Source of the DNA: Hetaerina americana
Taxonomy: Eukaryota > Arthropoda > Insecta > Odonata > Calopterygidae
Assembly (NCBI GenBank): GCA_022747635.1
Contig: JAKTNV010000114.1
Coordinates: 1 to 64,000 of the forward strand
Length of the DNA stretch: 64,000 nucleotides
Direction of reading: 5' to 3'
Positions 35,051 to 46,972 of this stretch are shown here, in pieces. Position 1 is the first letter of the stretch. Every line of letters starts with the position of its first letter. The translations under genes were made by a program, and so were the position numbers. The notes beneath the pieces were generated by a model, which saw only the letters and a list, made by a program, of their open reading frames with translations, did not search any database and had not been told where the DNA came from.

Positions 35051-35869
35051 ATTTCTTGACGTCTCCGGTGGTCCATGAAACTTTTGGGATTTCGACACAC
35101 CTTTCCCTCTCACAAGGTTTTCCAGGAAAAGAGCCATCGCAATTATCACGGCGCCCAGACGGGAGGCGGCACTCGATCCCTCGAACTTTTGATTAGTCGG
35201 CTCAAGAAGTAGAAACATATATTGGAGTTGCTTTTTAAGTAGTCGCTATAATAATTAATATTACATATGAAAATTATTTCAGATTTAACGTCAGTTAATT
35301 TGGTCTTTGTATTATCCCCTGGAAAAGCGCGCCTCGAGGGAATAAATGATATTACTGTAAAAACTGAATACACGGCAATTCCTATTATAAACTGGCAAGC
35401 TTTTCATATAGCTAATTGTAGAGGGATCCATGTCTACTTGTCCCTTGCCTGAACGGGCTCACTTTTATTAGTGGTTAGAAGAGATAGATGACAGAATGTT
35501 TCCAAACCTAATTTTGCAATTTTTCCCATTTCAATGCCACAACGATTTTCATATCCCATTTAACATTTTAGTTAAAAAATAAAAAAGGAATATGGCTAAT
35601 ATTGTTTTTTTTAATCTGACTTGCTTCAATGAAGACTAATTATATCGTCAATGGCTCCATCTTATGGCATCGTTGATTAGGTGAGGATGCGGACATCCTC
35701 ACCTAGTCATCGATGTCTTCCACTCGGGGCGTCGGGAAACAATGTCTTGGAGGAAACCATTCCCAGCTAACTACTACCTCCGGTTCACCGGGCGGTGAAT
35801 TCCTGTTGACTTTTAAGCGATGGTACTAATGAACAACAACATTTTCCCTTGACTTACTCAGTTGCCCCC
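35051..35869. other. No recognisable gene; one strong hairpin
   Basis: Mixed sequence. A 15-base inverted repeat with one mismatch and a 4-base loop lies at 35675-35708 (AGGTGAGGATG / CATCCTCACCT core). No element boundaries were found around it. Confidence 0.5.
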
Positions 35870-36300
35870 TTGGCCACGCACTATGGACAAGGGGGCAGGC
35901 GCCTGCCTTAGGAAGAGGGGAGCTCCGACTACTCGCCCCGGAGGGCGGGGGAGAGCGGCTCGCAGAGAACAGGGGGTGGAGGCGGGAAGGAGGGAGGGGG
36001 ATGGAATTAAAGAGTGAGGAAAGGCAAGTGGCGGCGGGTGAGGAGGAAATGAAGGATTGCGGCGCGGGGGGTGTGCTCTGAGGGGAGGGGGGGTAGAGGC
36101 AGAGAGGGTGGGGGAGGGAAGCCTCTCAGGTGGTTGATAAACAGGATGGCCAGCAGACAGCGGCGAAGATTTTGACAGTGGGCGGTGGGCCTCGAGAAAG
36201 CCCACCCTCGGTGCTAAACGTAACGGAAAATTTTTGCGGGACTCTCGGGCGGCGGCGGGCAAGAAAGGCGGAGGAGCGTGGTGGCATTGGGGGAGACTTT
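35870..36300. repeat. GC-rich island
   Basis: G-rich on the plus strand with CpGs ('GGGCGGCGGCGGGC' near 36246). Long minus-strand frame 35858-36379 is Pro/Ala/Ser-rich composition only; no domain is visible. Confidence 0.55.
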
Positions 36301-38577
36301 CGGCAATAAGAAGAAGAGCATGATGGGAAAAAATTCCGATATTTTTATTCTGCCGGGGGTCTTGAAAACTTCGCTTCATCTGACGGCTCTCTTTTGTTCC
36401 TCATCTGCGGTGACGGGGCGCACGCCGATTTATAAATTGATGGATGTAGGTAATAAATTCACGCGAACTTTCGAGCAAACTTGTCGGAATTGAGAGAAGC
36501 TCACCGCAAATCTCTGCTTATATTCCCAATATTTAAGAACTCTTAAATCAATCGGAATTTGCAAAGAAAATGCCGAGACATGTCAGATGATGTCATTGGT
36601 TAAAGGCATGCATTTTTTGCCTGGGACGGATTACAGCACTCTGGGATTCGGATCTGTCTAGTAGGTTTGCGGCTTCTCGGGGCCGCATCTTAATATCGCG
36701 AATGTGCTCAATGCCCCGCGAGCCGCCGTGGGGGGCGCGTGGCAGGGGGTGGCAGGACACCAACATGGATGCACAGAGGAAGTCGCCCGTGAAGTGAAGG
36801 TTGGTATCAAATTGCTAGTGCCGTCTCTCCTTGTGTGGAGTCGTGAATTGTGCCAAAGAGAAAAATGAATTCACGAATACCTCTTCAGTGTGTTTCAGTT
36901 GGAAAATTACTGCCCGACCTACTAACACCTTGATGGGAATTTGATTGTTTCATAAATGTTGTATGAAGCATAGCACGATTGAAACATTTGTAGCGTTTAA
37001 TAAAGCATCGAGAGTGCGAGCCACCAGGGTCCCTGCTCACCCCCCCCCCCCGCTCCTCAGACACGCGAGAGAGGAGAGGCAATATTCATTCGATTCTGAC
37101 CAGCAGTTCATTCAGCTCATTCTCTGAAAAACTTGGTTAATCTGAGATTTTAAAAATCTTAGTTTTCCACCGTCTTTAGGAAGACATTACTTTTACCCTA
37201 TCTGACTGTAGTGATATCCAAACATGAACAGGCTCTTATGATGTTGAGTAAATATTACATTTAGCATCTATGGGTCGAAAAATGTCTGCTTTATGTCTTA
37301 GGTGAACAATTTAAAAGCCATTTGAAATGTGTCTGGTATAAGGGTCGACCATACATGATTGGCTATCTATTATGCGAGGATTCTAGGGCACCTTGCTTCC
37401 GTAATATTCAGATCTGGATTCCGAAGAATTATTTTAATGATTAATCACGGAAAGAGAGGGAAAGCTTTCGTGGGCCTTAGCGAATTAATTAAAATTGAAC
37501 AAGATAAAAAGCATAATACGGTACAATTTGCTACAGCACCGAGGCAATGAAATGCGGCTTAATTGACTACACTAGTGAGCTCTGCTGGTAGATATACTAA
37601 CAGGAGATAGGGATACGATCTATAGACTATCCTAAGCAAATACAGGCCACATTATTCCTCGCAACTGTTTTCACCACATTCTTTCCAATTTCGGCATGAA
37701 CAACTATGCATCCAGAAAACATAATAGGTCACAGACGTGAGCAGTCACCATGACCCTTGTTGAGTCTATTGAGAGAGTGGTAATGGAACACTCGGCTCCG
37801 CATTTAAACCATGCCTATCCAATTTGACAACTCAGGCAAGATGTGGAGAATTTTCATTTGTTGAAATGTTTAACTTATCTAATACATGTATAAACTGTTT
37901 TTACTGCAACTTTTATAGTTTTTAAAAATAAAAGAATTTGCTACACAATAATCTACATGGGCGTAATAAACACTCATCAAAGGATTTGGTTCTTTGATTG
38001 CTCGGGGATTAGCAGTAAGAGTGCGACTTGCCTCCGATGACACTTGCCGAGGGAGCGAGTTTATCGTACTCAATATTTGCCTCGGCTTTGTACAAATACC
38101 TTCCCATCACATCAAGAGAGTATATTTATTATCATGTACACATATTCATAATGATTTATACTCTCTGTTTTGTTTTTTGCATAAGAGGAAATAGAATGTA
38201 TTATAATAAGATCTTTGACTCAGAAAAAAGGCACTGAATAGAGCAAGGTTTAGGACGAAAAAGACCACAGCGTATCCACATCGGTCTCGTGTCATTACGT
38301 GGGCAATAGTGTGAAGGATAACTGAAGGCTAAATAAACACTTTCGTTCAGTTCAAAATACGGCTGATGGTCGGCGGGGAATTGTTACAATTTGGGGATAT
38401 TGAAGCTACTGCGTGTTGAGGTTGAATCTATCCGGCTTCCACTCTTCAAGTCCACCCCTTCCTTATTTGGAGAGACCGAGCGGACCCCGTGGCTAACTGA
38501 CGGTGGCAAATCCTCAAAGAAATGCAAACGAAAATCGCCATTCCCCAAGTTTTGGCAAGATTTTTAATTCCATCTTG
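36301..38577. other. No recognisable gene
   Basis: Mostly AT-rich with a short C-run near 37040-37052. No frame, repeat boundary or RNA gene that I can support. Confidence 0.4.

Positions 38578-38661
<84 letters not shown>
38578..38661. repeat. (TA)n microsatellite
   Basis: Pure TA tract of about 84 bases; no LINE end on either side. Confidence 0.95.
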
Positions 38662-38663
<2 letters not shown>

Positions 38664-39219
38664 CCCACCTCACTAGGAAGTGAAAACATCTCCGCGGAGA
38701 CAACCGGAGCTAAAATCAATTTTAGCAAATCGATCCCAAATCTCATTTTAAAGTATTGTAAATAAAAAAATCAATGGAAAATAATATAATATGCGAATTT
38801 TAAACACAAGGTTACTAAGGCAAAATATGCCTTGATATGCCAAAATACATTTAATTAAAACCTTTTAATTAACCGAAAAGGTCTGTAGAATGAAACGAAT
38901 ATATTCAAATTTACTGAAAAACTGACCAAGAAACATTCGAAGTAGTACACATCCTACTTTATCCATATTTGGATGTTTTATCCATTTGCATGTTAAATTT
39001 ACAGTCCCGTAGAGTATCTTATATCATCGTTTATATGCTGTTGAGGTTTTACAAGAATATGGGTCAATTTGAATGTTGATTGCTTTTTAGATTCGGGACC
39101 GCTTTTTCATGGCCTCACTTCCTCTTCTAAGTCACATACACTGTAAGAAAGCAAACTGAACTCAATGAAAAATCTCCGGAGTGGAGCAAGTCACTTTTAT
39201 ACTAATAACAACGGCTATA
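38662..39219. other. No recognisable feature
   Basis: AT-rich sequence up to the mariner; nothing recognised. Confidence 0.4.
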
Positions 39220-40546
39220 CTACCTTGATCAAAAAGTTCCCGGAATTTATTCAGAAAATTAAAAATACAAGTTTATTCATCTAAATCTATATTGTCCCCT
39301 TCAAAGTAATCCCCATCGACTGCAACACACTTATGCCAGCGCTTGATCCAATCCTCGAAACATTTTTTATATTCGGTTTTCGGTATGTCCATCAGTGCTT
39401 CCTGCGATTTTTCCATTACTTCCTCTCGGCTGCTAAAACGCGTTCCCCGTAATGGTTTTTTAACTCGATTGAACAGAAAGAAGTCACAGGGAGCCAAATC
39501 AGGTGAATTCGGTGGCTGTTGGATGGTATTTGTTGCATTTTTCGTCAAAAAATTACGAATAATGATAGCACTGTGCGACGGTGCGTTATCATGGTGCAAA
39601 ATCCACGAGTTTTCTGCCCACATTTCTGGTCTCTTTCGGCGAATTGCTTCACGCAAACGTCTCATAACGCCCAAATAATACTCTTTGTTTACTGTCTGGC
39701 CTTCTGGCAAAAATTCATACTACACCGTTGTAATCCATGAAAACCGTCAGCATTGCCTTCTTTTTTGACTGAAAACGACGTGGTTTTTTTGGTCTCGGCT
39801 CATTTGGTGAACGCCATTCACTTGCCTGATGTCTGGATTGCGTGTCGTACTCATAAACCCACGTCTCGTCTCCGGTAATGATCCTTTTGATGAATGTGGG
39901 ATCGGATTCAGCCTCGCAAATCATGTCTTTTGCGACGTCAACACGGTCTCTTTTTTGCATGAAATTGAGGTCTTTTGGAACCAACTTTGCTGCTACACGA
40001 CGGAAACCCAAATCATTAACCACAATGTCTTGGGCGGATCCATAGGCAATGTTCAAGTCCTCCGCTATTTCTCTGATGGTTAATTTGCGGTTATTGACCA
40101 ACATTTCTTTTACTTTATCAATTTTTTCACCGACTTTCGATGTCGATGGTCTGCCACTGTGTTCATCATCTTCGATTGACTCACGACCACTTCTGAACCG
40201 CTCGTGCCACTGGTAAACGACCGTTTTTTTTAGAGAATCGTTGCCGAAACACTTTTCCAACATTTCCAACGTCCGTGCGCCACTAAATCCGTTTTTTACG
40301 CAAAATTTAATACAAGTTCGTTGTTGCAAATTTAAATCCATTTCTGCAATTGTAAAAAATCGCCAACACACACAGAGATAGATGTACTCTTGGCTACGTA
40401 ACTTTTGCAAATGTCAAGTTATGACACTAAGATTTAAAGGGAATATCAACAACAGATGTACCAATTTAACAAAAAAAACAGAACTCAAATCGGAACGATG
40501 GGAGCGCCACACGGTGGTTATTCCGGGAACTTTTTGATCAAGGTAG
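39220..40546 (-). mobile_element. Mariner family A copy 2, complete ends
   Basis: A 1327-bp element with inverted repeats of about 26 bp (CTACCTTGATCAAAAAGTTC at the outer end) matching perfectly at both ends, flanked by TA at 39218-39219 and 40547-40548. Almost identical to copy 1 at 30681-32144, but the flanking DNA is unrelated. The two therefore result from separate insertions and not from a segmental duplication. High identity means recent activity. Confidence 0.97.
39273..40341 (-). pseudogene. Mariner DD34D transposase with one 5-base deletion
   Basis: Starts at the ATG at 40341 and is open for about 208 codons, covering the whole DNA-binding region and the first catalytic aspartate ('ITGDETW', residue 158). 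A 5-base deletion near 39717 (present as 'gatgc' in copy 1) then shifts the frame. The remaining 145 codons to 39273 are open and carry 'HHDNAPSH' and 'LAPCDFF'. Otherwise the protein differs from copy 1 by very few residues, for example the last residue (Glu in place of Asp). Copy 1 is intact where this one is broken and the reverse. Confidence 0.95.
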
Positions 40547-40548
40547 TA

Positions 40549-41767
40549 TGTATTTCTATATGCTGTATTTCTCACCGTTATTCACAAAATCATGTCTTTC
40601 GGCTCGACTTCAGCGCACTTCGCGGTACATAGTTCACGGGAACATAGTTGGCTGAAGTAAAACAAAAGGAGAGAATGCGATCACCGCTTCTAAATTTCAA
40701 TGTACGAGGGGCTACGTAGCTAGGAGTGGAATACATCGCGATAATCTACAGGCTCACCGCTGTGAGGTAAAAAGGCACGAATGAGAGAGAGGCGGGAGAA
40801 GCGGAGACAGTATTAACGGTCGAAGAGAAGACCACTATCAATTGGTAGACGTAACGGAAATAAAGTTCTTGGAAAGGCTCCCGTCTTGCCCGAGAGAGGA
40901 CATACTATATTTCCGAAAATTATTATGTATTGGCCTTGAAAGAAAATAGAGTCACTATTCATTTTTGACAGCATTACTCGGAACAAATTTTTGACGAAAC
41001 ATATGTGGGTAGATTAAGGTAGGGTAGGGTCCTTATTTTACCAGAACAGTAATGCCATCTGAGGGGAAATTTCAACACATTCAAACGAATTTCTTTGCCA
41101 CTTAAGCATAGATTACGGAGATGGCAAGTGATGACGACTGTGAAAAATATTAAATCCCGCGTATTTTCTGCAATCATATATAAATTGTTCCGCCAATCAG
41201 GTAGCTGAAGTAATAATACATTTTCAGATGTAGAAAAATAGGAATTACATTCCTTTTTCCCAGCACTAAATTCCGCAGCACTGAAGGAGTTTTCAGGAGC
41301 GAAAATTAACAGAGAATTAATTGAAATTATTCATTCGTTTAATTATTTGTTACACTTTTATTTTTTTTATAATGAGATTCATGGTAGGACCTTTTGATAC
41401 AAGGAGAAATTAGAATATTGAGATGGATCCTCTTTAATGATCTTGCCTGAGTGATGATAAAAAGGTTACTCCATGAAATTGGTGCGGAGGTTTCCCCAGG
41501 CAGGGACGTGACATGCGCAGTTTTGGAGTTGGCCACCGCTAGTCAGGTCATGCTGGGACAACACTGTCGCCCTCTGTGACAAACGTGGAAATGTTGCCCG
41601 AGACAATTCAAACCATTGCAGCCGAATCCCGCGGCTGGAAACTGATTAATGACTGATTCTTCAAAGAGCATTTACACGTGTATTTAATCCTGATTACCAC
41701 CAACGACGCTGACAATTTGTGAATTTCGTTTTTTAATTAAATTACACATTATTATTATCTTTATTGG
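40549..41767. other. No recognisable feature
   Basis: Mixed, AT-rich; nothing recognised on either strand. Confidence 0.4.
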
Positions 41768-42107
41768 GTAATCAACCGGTTAAGGTAGGTTTTTGGATGG
41801 ACACAACTACCAAATAAATATTTTGTGACTCCTAACAAAAAACAAAATCCAGCATCCTACTCTATAAAGGGTCCCTCTTCATCTCTGGGTATTTCCTTTC
41901 TCCCTTCATCCCGTCCAACATCCCTATCCTGTTCCTGCCCTTTCCTCGTTTACCTCACATTCTCCCCTCTATTACAGTCTTCAACATCCCACTACCGATC
42001 AATGGGCCCTTCATCCATTTTTCCTGCCTCCTTTAGGATTTCTCCCAACGAACCCCTCTCTTCGCCCACCATACCAAGTACTTCCTCATTTGTTTTCTTT
42101 TCCGTTA
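41768..42107 (-). mobile_element. LINE family A, short 5'-truncated copy
   Basis: 3' hairpin at 41770-41792 (ATCAACCGG..AGGTAGG, one base altered), preceded on the plus strand by 'attattattatctttattggg'. The 3' untranslated region and the last part of the ORF follow ('GEERGSLGEILKEAG'-like), ending at 42107. Several indels. Confidence 0.9.
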
Positions 42108-43371
42108 AATTATATAATTGAAGTTAAAATATTCACTTTAGTGTACATGAAAATCACCAGCAATTTGAATAATCACAAAAAAACGCAATAAACACTCAAA
42201 CGTAGAGAACTAAAAGCATCCAAATATGATGAAGCATAAATATACCGAAATTGCCTTTTGGCTGCTAACCTCAAAAAACAGGCCAAGTTTAATTGATATC
42301 ACGCATAATGATGTTGTAAAATTATCAACTCACTGAAAAACTTAGAATTCTAGAAAAAGAGTGTACAAGTAAAAATTTATTCGACAGAACTCGAGTTTTT
42401 ACTGTTTATGTGTCTGAATCGACTCCTGTTTTGTTTTTCTATGGAGAGATATGACTTGGAGAGAAATGGATAAACAAACCGTTCGAAACAAGCCGTTTCT
42501 CTCCGTTTACAATACTCACAAGGGAGAGGAGGGGGCAAAAGGAAAGAACTATTTGCCGAAACATTCCCTTCCAAATCATCCGTGAAATGGCTGCCCATGG
42601 CAGCAGAGGCACGCCCAGACCACCGAGTTACGTAGAAACGACTGAAGAGAAAGAAGAAGGGTAGGCGACCCTGGGGAGGAGGCGGGGGGAGGGGAGGGTG
42701 AGAATGACGGGCGGAGTGAGGAGAGGGGGCAGGATTCAGAATAGAGCGGGAGATAGAGAAGTAACTACTTGATGGGGCCTACGATGCCGAGACTCTAAAG
42801 GTTATTATTATTGGTACAAAAGCGATTAGCGATGAGAAATGCGACCAAGAATCAGATTAATTACATAGACGATCGATACGATTCGAGTAATATGTATGCC
42901 CATACCCTGCAAATGGTCACTTGACAAAGAGATGTCAGGATACCAGCATGTACACATGTAACTATAGGGAATTACGCATTTAAAAAAAAGACAACTTCTC
43001 TTAAAAAGGAAAGGAAAATGTGTGTAAGATATAAGAACGGCAAATACTGGAGTGCCTTATCTTGGTTTTGATGCGATGTTGAATTGCACGAGGGACTAAA
43101 AAGCACTAAAATCAATGCCTTATGGAGTTTTCTCCCTATTATTTTTTATCCGGGTGATCAATCCTGCCGTTGTACTCATAGTTCACTCCCTGGCGACGGC
43201 AGTAGGAATGAGGGCGAAGTGAGCTTGTTTTATTCGAGTTTTGAGTCCTCGTATTCCTATTCATAACTTTATAACTCTTTCACTAAAGTCTTACTTCCAT
43301 TCAAAACAAATCTACCGCATGAACCAATTATTCAATTTTCTCTATTCTATGATTTAACCTTATCTCTTATA
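42108..43371. other. No recognisable gene; small G-rich patch
   Basis: AT-rich overall; 42660-42735 is G/A-rich. Nothing recognised. Confidence 0.4.
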
Positions 43372-43929
43372 CAGGGTTCGTCCGGAAAATAAGTGTACTG
43401 ACTCCTGGGCTGGGCGCGCCGCTCCAGGCGCGCCCAGCACCGCTCTGACGGGCTGCGATTGGAGGGTGGTATGTTGGCAAGCGACGCTGAAAAAGGCAGT
43501 CGGCTCTGAGCTGTGGTGTAGTGAGGAGCTCTGTTAACGCGAACCTCCACGCTTCGACCCACGTCACGGAACGCGATGCCGAAGTTTTTGGAGCAGCGTT
43601 ATTCCATCAAATTTGCGGTAAAGCTTGGGAAATCGTCTACCGAAACTGTCGGTATGATTAATCAGGCTTACGGGGAGTCAGCCATGTCCGGAAACATGAT
43701 CTTTCGGTGGCACAAGATGTTCGTGGAGGGCAGAGAAGAGGTCGACGACGAGTCTTCGAGAGGTTCCCGATGATGCCTTCGCGGGAGCGTTCCAGGAATG
43801 GGAACGCCGCTGGAACAAGTGTATCGACTCACAAGGGTCCTATTTTGAGGAATATTAGCTTAAGATATGTAAAAGTGTAATAAATTTTTTTTCCTGAGCT
43901 CAGTACACTTATTTTCCGGACGAACCCTG
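43372..43929 (+). mobile_element. Internally deleted mariner, family D
   Basis: A 558-bp element with perfect 30-bp inverted repeats beginning CAGGGTTCGTCCGGAAAATA, flanked by TA (43370-43371 and 43930-43931). It keeps both transposase ends but only about 100 codons. Its terminal sequence and encoded N-terminus are related to family C at 1572-2498. Confidence 0.95.
43576..43858 (+). pseudogene. Mariner transposase remnant, N- and C-terminal ends only
   Basis: From ATG 43576 the frame reads 'MPKFLEQRYSIKFAVKLGKSSTETVGMINQAYGESAM' with the first helix-turn-helix and 'FRWHKMFVEGREEVDDE', then stops at 43773 after the deletion junction. In another frame the C-terminal end 'FQEWERRWNKCIDSQGSYFEEY' runs to the TAG at 43856-43858. 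The second DNA-binding half and the whole catalytic domain are missing. Confidence 0.92.
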
Positions 43930-43931
43930 TA

Positions 43932-44389
43932 TACACCAAATATCGCCACTTAAAACAATCTACAACTGCACAAATGTTAACTCATTCCTCACAATTTTAT
44001 CTTTTCGAGGTTTGCGTTTTGCCAGGGGAATGCGAATGGAAACGTATTCAATTCGCATCGCTTAATCTTCGCGAACCCTGACGTGCTCGTTCTCTAGGCT
44101 CAGCGAATACGCCAACCATGTAGAGCATCTCCTGATTAAAGGGAGGCCTTCCGGATGGTCCCCAACCACAATTTCGTTTCGCGTGAACTTTCTCTTGTTT
44201 GCCCTGCACTTTCCCCTCCTTCGTTTCTTCGTACCTGCTACCTGCCTAGGACTCGACTCCACGATTATCAAAATCGGCGCAGCCAATGGGAGGATGGGTA
44301 AGAAGAAAGGGCGATGAAGACGTGAGAAAACCGAGAATAAGAAGACGGATGGGTTTTTGGGGAGCAAGGTCGCCCCGCCCGATGGAATG
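43932..44389. other. No recognisable feature
   Basis: Mixed sequence between the mariner and the G-rich island. Confidence 0.4.
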
Positions 44390-44955
44390 GGGCACTTCTT
44401 TCTGGCTCGGGGGGGGGGGGGGTGGCGAGACGCTGGGGGAAAGGGGGGGTGGATGGAGGGAGGAGAGGGGAGAAGGCTGGGCGGCCAAGCCGGCACCGAG
44501 GCGAAGCTGAGGAGAAGAGATTCCAAGGGGGGGGGGGTTCCCGTGTTGAAGCAGTCGGGAGTGGGGTCCTCCCACACCTCAGCAGGTCCGGATTAGGGCG
44601 ACGTGGGGGGGCGGCAGACGAAATCTCAGAGGCGTTCTCGGGGGGGCGGAGGGGTGGGGTGGGGAGGGATGGGTTTGGAGGAGGTGGAGGATATCCCGTC
44701 CTCGAAGCTGCCGTGCCTTCCTGGGCAGCCGTGAAATTTGCGAAGACAAAACACGGACGTGAATGGTTGTTGGGCACCTGTGAGCCCACTCCGACCGCCG
44801 TCGGTGCTTTGGATAGGCTTTAAAGGAGCCCGGAGGTTGTGAGGGGGGATGGGGGGTTGTATTTTCGGTTCGGAGACTCTCTCGCCCACTTGTGCTCCTT
44901 TCCAACCCTCCGCCCTCTCACGCGGCCCATGGAAACATCCCTCCCTCCCCGTCTA
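44390..44955. repeat. G-rich island
   Basis: Repeated long G-runs on the plus strand (44409-44421, 44527-44537, 44640-44670) with CpGs, then C-rich text from about 44880. Long frames on both strands here are Gly/Arg or Pro/Ser compositional. Dense G-quadruplex potential. Confidence 0.7.
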
Positions 44956-46044
44956 CGCTCCCACTTACTCAGGGATCCTTGACGCCCATTGAAGAGAGCT
45001 AAAATCGTTTATTTGCCTTGTCACTCCGAACCTTCATGCGTACACTCGTGAAAAATCACGCCCTCCGTTTACATGCTAGGCTGTGAAATTAGATCACTGA
45101 AATGATTAATTAAACTTGGGTGCAAAATCATCGCGACATTTACGCTTAGAAAACCTTTTTCTCCTGTATTGTATCGCAAAAACTATTTGGCTGAGTTTTC
45201 TATCGAACATTAGTTGACAATTGTCAAGATTAAGAATTTTCCAGCGCGCTAAACTATGGAGCTAGAGGTGTATATTTCTTACTGAGCCCGAGACAACGTG
45301 TCTAGCATAATGACACGGCGAAATTCCTGGGTTTTTTCGCCCTCATCCCCCAGAGTATTTGGGGCAATTCCCAGTTTTTTAGAAGATGGTCCAGGTCCAG
45401 TGGCGGCGGAGTAATCGGAAACAATTTGAATATCCGATAATTTACCTGCTTCCGGCTTCAGTCCTTAAGTAGCACGGGAAATGACCCGAATGAAGCACAT
45501 TGAATTCCACGCCACGGCTATCAAAGGCGTGTCAGGGTATGGACCGTTCAAACAAGCATCCCGTATGTCTACGGCCCGCCAAGGAGAAACTTCCAGCTGC
45601 GTCACTGAAACAGTGCAAGGGGGGTGGGGGTGTGTATATATATTTCGTAATTCCGAAGCGGAGGATTGACGTCATCAGCCGTTCCTTAACAGGGAGATAA
45701 CGCCATGGATTTTAGCCCCGACGGATTCGTCCGTGGCCCCCAGTCGACTGTCGTGCATCCTGGCCTGCTCTGCGCGTGCGCGCCTTGAATGTAACGGACG
45801 CGGATAAGAACCGATAGACTGAGAGGGGATTTGAAGTTTGTCGTCCAGGAGATGCGCTAACACCAGCAATTGGACGAAGCGGTTAAATCGCAGCAAACTA
45901 TTAATTTTCCTCCGAAAATTTGGGGAAATTCCCGCTTTCCTTCGACTTCTTGCAATTCTTAGTATTTTTCCAGTAAATCCTTGTTGTGGCATACGCTGCT
46001 TATCAACGTTTTCGTTCTTAGAAAACACTTTTCTATCTTACCGT
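44956..46044. other. No recognisable gene
   Basis: Mixed sequence; no supported frame, repeat boundary or RNA gene. Confidence 0.4.
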
Positions 46045-46415
46045 AGAGTATGTCTGGACCTATGCTTATCTTCATCTACGCCATATTTTCTTTCTATGTC
46101 TAGGCCTTTTGGCCTGAATTCTTTACTATACAGTTTCTCTATATATGCCTTCCTTCTCTTCTGGATCTTTTCCGTTTCAACTATTATCTAACCCGCCTTA
46201 TCTCTAACTCTTAGCATTGACCTTCCTTTCTTCCTTCCCGCTAGTGATTAGACCTTGCTGTACAGCGCACCAAATTCACCCTTCCTCTGCAAACTTTCCA
46301 TATCCTCGCACTGCGTTTTCCACCATGCTTCTTTTGCTTTATTTGTTGCCCGTCTCAATTTATCATTTGACTCTTTGTACTTCCTCCTGCCTAACAAAGT
46401 TGCTAGAAGATGGGT
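46045..46415 (-). pseudogene. LINE family A fragment, linker region
   Basis: Collinear minus-strand match to the full-length copy across the segment between endonuclease and RT ('tagagtatgtctggacctatgctt' to 'ttccaccatgcttcttttgctttatttgttgcccgtctcaattt'), with stops and small indels. Both ends of the LINE are missing. Confidence 0.85.
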
Positions 46416-46769
46416 GCTCTAAAGACTGCGTACACTCTTAAAACACATGTTATTTCCACTGCACCGACACCCTTCTTGTTTTATTGAAGGAAATATTTAA
46501 CATTTTTGCCAAGATGTTATTTCGTAATAACCTTTTTTTGCAGTGTAGATTTTCAGAAGGTGATTGACCTGCCGAATAAAACGTCTTAAGATTTTCCGTC
46601 GATATAATCTGCAGGCAGTTAACCTTAATATTTTATTCTGGTAAACATGCATGGAAACTACCAGATGTCATAATTTAAAATAGCTGCAATAAAAAGATAC
46701 GTTTTTCTTTATTCGTTAGATAGCATTCAGTGCACAAAAGAAACGTGTTATAAGTTGGTACATATTTGG
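46416..46769. other. No recognisable feature
   Basis: AT-rich; nothing recognised. Confidence 0.4.
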
Positions 46770-46815
46770 TTGCCTTCCAGTTAAGGTAGGTTTTGGAAGG
46801 ACACAAAATAAACTT
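46770..46815 (-). repeat. LINE family A 3'-end stub
   Basis: Only the last 45 or so bases of the LINE are recognisable: an altered hairpin ('ccagttaaggtaggtttt') followed by 'ggaaggacacaaaataaa', matching the 3' untranslated region of the other copies. Confidence 0.65.
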
Positions 46816-46884
46816 CACTAAAATTCATAGCTATTACCAGATATCATAAGCAATTAAATTTAAATTCAAGTAAGTTGTGTATTA

Positions 46885-46972
46885 AGCATATTAAATGACC
46901 GCATATCAGCGGATGATTCCGTTAAAAGTTGCTGTCGTGGCATCTCCCGTAGTTCTTTGAATTTGTACAAGA
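46885..46972 (+). repeat. SINE family 2, 5'-truncated copy
   Basis: Matches the body of the three copies at 60166-60765: 'gcggatgattccgttaaaagttgctgtcgtggcatctcccgtagttctttgaatttgt'. The tRNA-like head is absent. Confidence 0.75.

Noticed and set aside
44062..44905. Several long frames on both strands
   Set aside because: All are Gly/Arg- or Pro/Ser-rich readings of the same G-rich island; no frame is favoured over another.
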